Source of the DNA: Holophagales bacterium UBA5704
GTDB taxonomy: Bacteria > Acidobacteriota > Thermoanaerobaculia > Multivoradales > UBA5704
Direction of reading: 5' to 3'
Assembly: GCA_002420005.1 (NCBI GenBank)
Contig: DIHE01000120.1
Location: 1 to 9,453, forward strand
Length of the DNA: 9,453 nucleotides
Part shown: positions 4,344-9,453 of the stretch, piece by piece
Layout: every line of letters starts with the position of its first letter
Numbering within the stretch: the first letter of the stretch is position 1
The notes under the pieces: generated by a model
The model's input: only the letters and a program-made list of their open reading frames with translations
The model's database searches: none
Told to the model about the DNA's origin: nothing
Position numbers and translations under genes: made by a program

Positions 4344-7120
4344 GCGACGCCGTGCCTTTCACCAACCCGTTCCCGGGGCTGCGCCCGTTCGAGAGGCACG
4401 AAGCCGGCCTCTTTTTCGGCCGCCGCGACCAGGTGCACGAGCTGCTCGGGCGGATGCGGCGCCACCGGTTCCTGGCCGTGGTCGGATCGTCCGGCTGCGG
4501 CAAGTCGTCGCTGGTCCGGGCCGGCCTGCTCGCGGCGCTGGACGGCGGGTTTCTGGTCGAGCCGGGAGGTGGATGGCGCATCGCCGTGATGCGTCCGGGG
4601 GGCGCGCCGATCCAGCAGCTGGCGAAGGCGCTCCACGCTCCGGGTGCCCTCGGCGATCTGTATCCGGACCCGGGTGAGCTGGACGCCCTGGAGGCGACGC
4701 TGCGCCGGGGCTCGCTGGGGCTGGTCGAGGCCGTCGCCGAAGCGCCGCTGCCTCCCAAGGTCCGCCTGTTCGTGCTGATCGATCAATTCGAGGAGCTGTT
4801 CCGTTTCGGCTCCGATCTCGAACGGTCGCAGCGCGAGGCCCGCGCCTTCGTCAAGCTGTTTCTGGAAGCGGTGGCCCAGCGTGAATGGCCGGTGTACGCA
4901 GGGATCACCATGCGCTCGGATTTCCTGGGCAACTGCGCCGCCTTGCCCGGGTTGCCGGACGCGATCAATCAAGGCCTCTATCTCGTGCCCCAGATGGGGC
5001 GGGACCAGCTGCGCGAGGCGGTGCGCGGGCCGGTGGAGCTCTCGGGTGCCCGGATCACCGAGCGGCTGCTCAACCGGCTGCTCAACGACCTGGGGGAGGA
5101 CACCGATCAGCTGCCGATTCTCCAGCACGCCATGATGCGCCTCTGGTCGCTCTGGAGCGAGGGATTGCGCGAAGCACCGCTCGATCTGGAGCTGTACGGC
5201 CCGATCGGCGGCGTCGCCCAAGCGCTGTCCCTCCACGTCCAGAAGGTGTATGACGATCTCGATCCGGAAGGCCGGCGCATCGCCGAGTGGATGTTCCGCA
5301 AGCTGACCCGGACCACTGCGGAGCGCCAGGTGATCCGCCAGTCCGTCCTGCTGGGGCAGGTGGCGCGCGACGCGCGGGTGACGGCCGGCGCCGTGGCCGC
5401 CGTCGCCGAGCCGTTCCGTGCGCCCGGCCGGTCGTTTCTGATGCCGCCCTGCTCCGACGTGGAGACGCTGACCCCCGAAACGGTGCTCGACATCTCGCAC
5501 GAAAGCCTGATCCGGCAATGGGAGCCCCTGAGCACCTGGGCCTCCCTGGAAGCCCGGGACGCGCGCCTGGTGCGGGAGATCCAGGGCGGAGCCGCTCTCT
5601 GGGACGAGAAGGGGCGCGAGCCGAGCTATCTCTGGCAGGGCCGGCGCCTCGCCGAGGCCGAGGAGTGGAGGAAGGCGCATCCGGAGAGCTTCGCCGAGCG
5701 GGAGGAGGCGTTCGTCGTCGAGGGGATCCGGCTGCGCGATCACCAGATCCTGGCGCAGCGCGCGACCGAGCTGCCGCAGCGCGCCGCCGACGAGGCGGCG
5801 GCCCGCGAGAGCGCCATCGCCCACCGGCGGGCCTACGTGTACATCTCCGCGGCCGTCGGGGACGCTCCGTTCGTGGCCCGGCTGCGGCAAGCCCTGAGCG
5901 GCGCGAGCCTCGAAAGCTGGGCGCCCGACGGCACCCTGGCCGCGGGCGGCGCCGGCTTCGAGCAGGCGCTGGCGAGCATCGACGGCGCGGACGCCGTGCT
6001 CTGCGTGCTCAGCCCGGAGTCGGCGGCGTCCCCGTTCTGCCGCCAGGAGATCGATCATGCCCTGAAGCGGAACAAGCGGCTCATTCCGGTCCTCTACCGG
6101 GAGCGCGATGCCTCCCTCGCGCATCCCGCGCTCGGCCCGCTGGAGTGGGTGGACCTGCGCGACGGAGAGATCTCCGAGGCCGCCCTCGACAAGCTGTTCG
6201 CACGGATCGGGACCGACTTCGAATGGGTGCGCGCCCATACGCGCCTCCTGCTGCGCGCCGCCGAGTGGCAGGCCCATCAACGCGAAGCGAGCCTGCTGCT
6301 CCGGGGCCGGGAGCTCAAAGAGGCGGAACGGTGGCTGGCGGCGAGCACCGCGCACCGGCTGCCCCGGGTCACCGACGACCAGACGGCCTACGTGATGGCC
6401 AGCCGCAAGAACACGTCGCGCTGGATGAGCCTCGCCGTAGGCATCCTGACCGTGGCCCTGCTGGGTACGATCGGGCTCTCCCTCTTCGCCTATGTCCAGT
6501 GGCGGCAGGCGGAGGAGCAGAGAGTCCAGGCGGCACGCGAGCAGTCTATTCGAAAGGGATGGACGATCACCCCGGGGGACCTGGCAGGGCCGGGGAGGGC
6601 GTCAGATCCGGAGACGCAGGCGTTGCCGCCTCTGGGGCCACTCCCTCCCCCGGAAGGCGCGGAGCGTCTCTCGGCGGCAAGCGCCGCAGCCAACCAGCAG
6701 CTCGAAGCGCCGGAATCCGCGGTGGCGGAGCGGCGAGGCCGCATCGAGGTGCAGTACTTCCCGAAGGTGGTCGGCGGGCAGGCCGATCTGGAGGGCTTCG
6801 AGCTCACCCTCAACGGGCTGGGTTTCGTCCCGGTGCGCAGGGTCCCCTCGGGATCCTCCCCGACCAACGCGGTCTGGTTCGGCAGCGAGGTGGAAAAGGA
6901 CGACGTGCAGCAGGTCGCCTATGCGCTGATCCGCGCCGGGATCGATCTGCGCTACATCGGATGCTTCGCCGACGAAGGCCGCCGGGCCCGGGTGATCCAG
7001 ATCGGGGGCCGCCCCCTGTCGGCAGAAGACCCGCCGTTGACGGTCGAGGCGATCGAGCAGGGTTTCCCGATTCCGGACTGCCGGCAGGGCCGGGTCTCTG
7101 CCGCCGCGTCGAGCCGGTGA
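4340..7120 (+). CDS. nSTAND1 NTPase-TIR-transmembrane protein
   Basis: A 926-residue multidomain protein. The nSTAND1 ATPase module (about 8-450) opens with NPFPGLRPFERHEAGLFFGR, has Walker A GSSGCGKSS at 49-57, Walker B VLIDQFEELF at 145-154, RSDFLGN at 192-198 and the closing ISHESLIRQW (385-394). A TIR domain follows (about 498-628: AYVYISAAVGDAPF, ADAVLCVLSPESAASPFCRQ), with E570 at the catalytic-glutamate position and the preceding Trp replaced by F566. A helical linker (628-690) leads to one membrane helix at about 695-719. After a Pro-rich stretch (about 745-775) comes a C-terminal domain (about 800-915) containing TNAVWFGSEVEKDDVQQVAY and ALIRAGIDLRYIGC. Basic residues before the helix predict N-terminus in, C-terminus out. 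The GTG start at 4340 is chosen because it sits in a GTGA overlap with the upstream stop and directly precedes the domain; the open frame extends further upstream inside the TIR gene. Probably an ATP-driven sensor or switch; target unknown. Confidence 0.9.
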   Translation: MSDAVPFTNPFPGLRPFERHEAGLFFGRRDQVHELLGRMRRHRFLAVVGSSGCGKSSLVRAGLLAALDGGFLVEPGGGWRIAVMRPGGAPIQQLAKALHAPGALGDLYPDPGELDALEATLRRGSLGLVEAVAEAPLPPKVRLFVLIDQFEELFRFGSDLERSQREARAFVKLFLEAVAQREWPVYAGITMRSDFLGNCAALPGLPDAINQGLYLVPQMGRDQLREAVRGPVELSGARITERLLNRLLNDLGEDTDQLPILQHAMMRLWSLWSEGLREAPLDLELYGPIGGVAQALSLHVQKVYDDLDPEGRRIAEWMFRKLTRTTAERQVIRQSVLLGQVARDARVTAGAVAAVAEPFRAPGRSFLMPPCSDVETLTPETVLDISHESLIRQWEPLSTWASLEARDARLVREIQGGAALWDEKGREPSYLWQGRRLAEAEEWRKAHPESFAEREEAFVVEGIRLRDHQILAQRATELPQRAADEAAARESAIAHRRAYVYISAAVGDAPFVARLRQALSGASLESWAPDGTLAAGGAGFEQALASIDGADAVLCVLSPESAASPFCRQEIDHALKRNKRLIPVLYRERDASLAHPALGPLEWVDLRDGEISEAALDKLFARIGTDFEWVRAHTRLLLRAAEWQAHQREASLLLRGRELKEAERWLAASTAHRLPRVTDDQTAYVMASRKNTSRWMSLAVGILTVALLGTIGLSLFAYVQWRQAEEQRVQAAREQSIRKGWTITPGDLAGPGRASDPETQALPPLGPLPPPEGAERLSAASAAANQQLEAPESAVAERRGRIEVQYFPKVVGGQADLEGFELTLNGLGFVPVRRVPSGSSPTNAVWFGSEVEKDDVQQVAYALIRAGIDLRYIGCFADEGRRARVIQIGGRPLSAEDPPLTVEAIEQGFPIPDCRQGRVSAAASSR

Positions 7121-7174
7121 AAACCCCGCCCGGCGCGGCGGTCGCGTGAACTTTCCGCCGCCCGGCTCGCTTTT
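7110..7174 (+). terminator. Possible terminator of the TIR/nSTAND operon
   Basis: CGAGCCGG (7110-7117, overlapping the gene's last codons) pairs with CCGGCTCG (7162-7169), and an inner stem pairs GCGGCGG (7135-7141) with CCGCCGC (7155-7161), stacked directly on the outer stem's 3' arm. TTTT follows at 7171-7174. The U tract is short and the 5' side carries a 17-base bulge, so this is a moderate candidate for an intrinsic terminator. Confidence 0.4.
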
Positions 7175-7199
7175 GCCCCTCTCGTGCACCTACCTTCTT

Positions 7200-7246
7200 A
7201 GAGGAAGAGATCCTCTCCAAACTTTCGACCTGGATCCGATGGATCC
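7200..7246 (+). other. Two small hairpins in the leader of the secreted-protein gene
   Basis: AGAGGA (7200-7205) pairs with TCCTCT (7211-7216) around a five-base loop, and two copies of the self-complementary hexamer GGATCC (7232-7237 and 7241-7246) are separated by three bases and can fold on each other. Both precede the GGAG ribosome binding site (7254-7257) of the gene at 7268. They might stabilise the mRNA leader or mark an operator; no regulator is in view. Confidence 0.25.
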
Positions 7247-7267
7247 CCAACATGGAGATTTTTTACA

Positions 7268-9453
7268 ATGAGACGATTTCATCACCTGATGCTGGCCCTT
7301 GTGCTCCTTCTGCCTGTGCTGGCCGCCGTGCCTGCCCACGCGCAGCAGGGGCAGGCGGTCGCTCTGAAGATCGATGCCGCGAAGGGCGTCGACAGGCGTG
7401 TCGACTATGCCTCGCTGGCGCAGGTCGGCCCTTGGGACGACCGCAACTACCTGCTGACCGCCGAGGACCTGGCCCTGCTGCCGCCGGGTGAGCGGACGCA
7501 GCTCGACGCGATCCCCGCCTTCTTCCGCGTCGAGATGCGGCGCAAGAACCCGGGCATGCCGCGCACCGGCGAGGCGCAGTATCCGCGCAGCGCCCTGCAG
7601 ATCTTCTATCTGCGCCACGGCGGCTTCCTCATCGACGGCCTGCTCTACCGCCGGGCGGTGCGCCGCAACGGCGCGTTCGTCGTGCTCAAGGAGCAGCCGG
7701 TGACCCTGGAAGAGTGGTCGGAGGAGAACAAGGCGCTGGCGGGGGATGTCCGCGTCACCTCGCCGACGGGTGCCTCGGAGTCCGCGGTCAAGATCCATCC
7801 GCTCGACGGCAACAAGGTGATCGGCGGCGCGAACGGCCCCGGCTCCGGGCAGAAGATGTTCTATTCGACCAACGGCGGAACCTCCTGGACCGCCTCGGCC
7901 GCCTTGCCGCTCGGCAGCACCTGCTGCGATCCGACGGTGGACTGGTCGGCGGACGGCACCAAGGCCTACACCTCGACCCTCGGCGGCTGCGGTTCGGTCT
8001 GCAACGTCTGGGTCTACCGCTCCGGTGACGGTGGCGCCACGTGGACCGACCTGGAGACGCTGACCCCGGGCGATCCGCGCCGCGAGGTCACCAGCGCGAG
8101 CACGTCGGACAAGGAGTTCATCCACGTCGACAAGTTCGGCACCTCGCCGCGCAAGGACAACGTCTATCTCTGCTGGCACGACAACAACACGCTCAAGTTC
8201 TCGCGCTCGACCGACTTCGCCAACACCTGGAGCGCGCCGCTCACCATGTCCTCGGGCACCACGCAGTCGGGCATCGGTTGCGACATCTCCTCGGACAAGA
8301 ACGGCAACGTCTACTACTTCTGGCCGGCGACCAACGGCAAGACGATCCTGTCGCGCCGCTCGACCGACGGCGGTGCCACCTTCGCCGCGGCGGTGACCGT
8401 GGCCAACACCCAGGACGGCTATGACTTCGCCATCCCGGCGATGGAGACGCGGCGCGCCTTCATCTATGCCGCGGCGGATGCCGACCTGTCGAACGGCGCC
8501 TTCGCCAACCGCGTCTACGTCGCCTGGACGGACACCACGGCGGCCGAATCCGCCACCGCCGCGAACAACCATGCCCGCATCCAGGTCGCCTACTCGGACA
8601 ACGGCACCACCTGGACCGTGCGCACCCCGCACGAGACGGCCGATGCGAACACGGTGGACCGGTTCCATCCCTGGATCGGCGTCGGCTCGGACGGCACCGT
8701 CCACGTCATGTACTACGACACGCGGCAGAACGCGGCCCGCACGAGCGTCGACATCTACTACAGCAAGTCGACGGACGGCGGAAACACCTGGTCGGCGCCG
8801 GTGCGCGCGACGAGCGTGACCTCGCCGCACAACGAGGAGCCGAACCAGTGGGGTGACTACAACGGCCTCGACGTCCTCGGCGCCCAGGTGATCGGCGTGT
8901 TCACCGACAACCGCAACGAGAGCGGCGGCACGACCGACTCGGCGGACATCTACGCCGCCGCGGCGCCCACCGGTGCCCCCTGCACCCCGCCCGCCGCACC
9001 GACCGGCGTCACCGCCACCGCGGTGAGCACCAGCCAGATCAACGTCTCCTGGACGGCCTCGGCCGGAGCGACCTCCTACAACATCCTGCGCGCCACCACG
9101 AGCGGCGGCCCCTACACCCAGGTGGGCACCTCGGCGACCACCTCGTTCTCCAACACCGGCCTGACCTGCAACACGGCCTACTACTACGTCGTCCAGGCGG
9201 TGGGTGCCTGCACCTCGGGCAACTCGGCGCAGGCCACGGCGACCACCAGCACCTGCCCGGTGGGCGGCAACCAGGTCTTGACCTCCTCGGCCGCCCCGGC
9301 CGTGGCGATTCCGGACAACAACACCACGGGCGTCACCAGCACGATCAACGTGGCGGCCTCGCAGACGATCACCAGCGTCAGCGTCACCGTGGGCATCACC
9401 CACACCTACCAGGGTGACCTCGAAGTCGCCCTGATCGGCCCGGACAACACCAC
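7268..9453 (+). CDS. Secreted Asp-box (BNR/sialidase-like) protein with FN3 and P domains, 3' end outside window
   Basis: 728 codons are visible with no stop before the window edge. ATG 7268 has GGAG ten bases upstream and begins a classic signal peptide: MRRFHHLMLALVLLLPVLAA, with likely cleavage after AHA (residue 25). Residues 26-165 form an N-terminal region I do not recognise. A probable beta-propeller follows, marked by six Asp-box motifs (S-x-D/N-x-G-x-T-W): S200 (STNGGTSW), S252 (SGDGGATW), S314 (STDFANTW, degenerate), S365 (STDGGATF), S443 (SDNGTTW) and S501 (STDGGNTW). An FN3 domain spans about 573-661 (PTGVTATAVSTSQINVSWTA). From about 670 a P/Homo-B domain begins (VAIPDNNTTG, ITSVSVTVGITHTYQGDLEV, ALIGPDN). 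Asp-box propellers occur in sialidases, but no FRIP-type motif or clear catalytic set is seen, so sialidase activity is not claimed. Probably exported, perhaps surface-bound or an outer-membrane-associated hydrolase or adhesin. Codon use is strongly C-ending. Confidence 0.88.
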   Translation, partial: MRRFHHLMLALVLLLPVLAAVPAHAQQGQAVALKIDAAKGVDRRVDYASLAQVGPWDDRNYLLTAEDLALLPPGERTQLDAIPAFFRVEMRRKNPGMPRTGEAQYPRSALQIFYLRHGGFLIDGLLYRRAVRRNGAFVVLKEQPVTLEEWSEENKALAGDVRVTSPTGASESAVKIHPLDGNKVIGGANGPGSGQKMFYSTNGGTSWTASAALPLGSTCCDPTVDWSADGTKAYTSTLGGCGSVCNVWVYRSGDGGATWTDLETLTPGDPRREVTSASTSDKEFIHVDKFGTSPRKDNVYLCWHDNNTLKFSRSTDFANTWSAPLTMSSGTTQSGIGCDISSDKNGNVYYFWPATNGKTILSRRSTDGGATFAAAVTVANTQDGYDFAIPAMETRRAFIYAAADADLSNGAFANRVYVAWTDTTAAESATAANNHARIQVAYSDNGTTWTVRTPHETADANTVDRFHPWIGVGSDGTVHVMYYDTRQNAARTSVDIYYSKSTDGGNTWSAPVRATSVTSPHNEEPNQWGDYNGLDVLGAQVIGVFTDNRNESGGTTDSADIYAAAAPTGAPCTPPAAPTGVTATAVSTSQINVSWTASAGATSYNILRATTSGGPYTQVGTSATTSFSNTGLTCNTAYYYVVQAVGACTSGNSAQATATTSTCPVGGNQVLTSSAAPAVAIPDNNTTGVTSTINVAASQTITSVSVTVGITHTYQGDLEVALIGPDNT

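Noticed and set aside
4211..6355. Minus-strand open frame of 714 codons opposite the nSTAND gene
   Set aside because: No recognisable motif; it is the antisense of an unmistakable nSTAND1-TIR gene, and long antisense frames are expected at this GC content.
7172..7200. Promoter TTGCCC-17-TTCTTA upstream of the secreted-protein gene
   Set aside because: The spacing is right but the -10 hexamer matches the consensus at almost no position.
7190..9403. Minus-strand open frame of 737 codons opposite the secreted-protein gene
   Set aside because: Its translation is Arg/Gly/Val/Asp-rich low-complexity sequence with no domain, and it is the antisense of the Asp-box/FN3/P-domain gene, whose C-ending codons suppress stops on the other strand.

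Overview
The window is GC-rich bacterial chromosome with strongly G/C-ending codons. From memory of family distribution, the truncated Rpn-type gene, the nSTAND1/TIR proteins and the secreted Asp-box/FN3/P-domain protein together suggest Acidobacteriota (Thermoanaerobaculia-like) or a myxobacterium-like lineage. No rRNA or marker gene is present to prove this.

Left part (1-1133, reading on the minus strand) is a gene graveyard. It holds an internally deleted and frameshifted nucleotidyltransferase-like gene running off the left edge, a degenerate tandem array of 21-bp units (201-599) in strict phase and abutting the start of that remnant, and the C-terminal half of an Rpn-type gene whose truncation point lies at the stop codon of the next gene. 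That gene (1105-1503, minus) encodes an intact YbaN/DUF454 membrane protein. A divergent intergenic region containing a perfect 16-bp palindrome separates it from a plus-strand short-chain dehydrogenase (1740-2543).

The centre (2790-7120) is a two-gene plus-strand operon with a 4-bp GTGA stop/start overlap. The first protein carries three tandem TIR-like domains. The second is an nSTAND1 NTPase followed by a TIR domain, one transmembrane helix and a C-terminal domain predicted to lie outside the cytoplasm. By architecture this is a strong candidate for a conflict or anti-phage signalling system: the STAND ATPase would sense or oligomerise and the TIR domains would act as NAD-directed effectors or assembly modules. 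Function is inferred, not shown. A hairpin overlaps the Shine-Dalgarno sequence of the first gene and a terminator-like structure follows the second.

The right part (7268 to the window end, plus) is the 5' portion of a large secreted protein: signal peptide, N-terminal region, a propeller-like segment with six Asp-box motifs, an FN3 domain and the beginning of a P (proprotein convertase) domain. It is open to the right edge.
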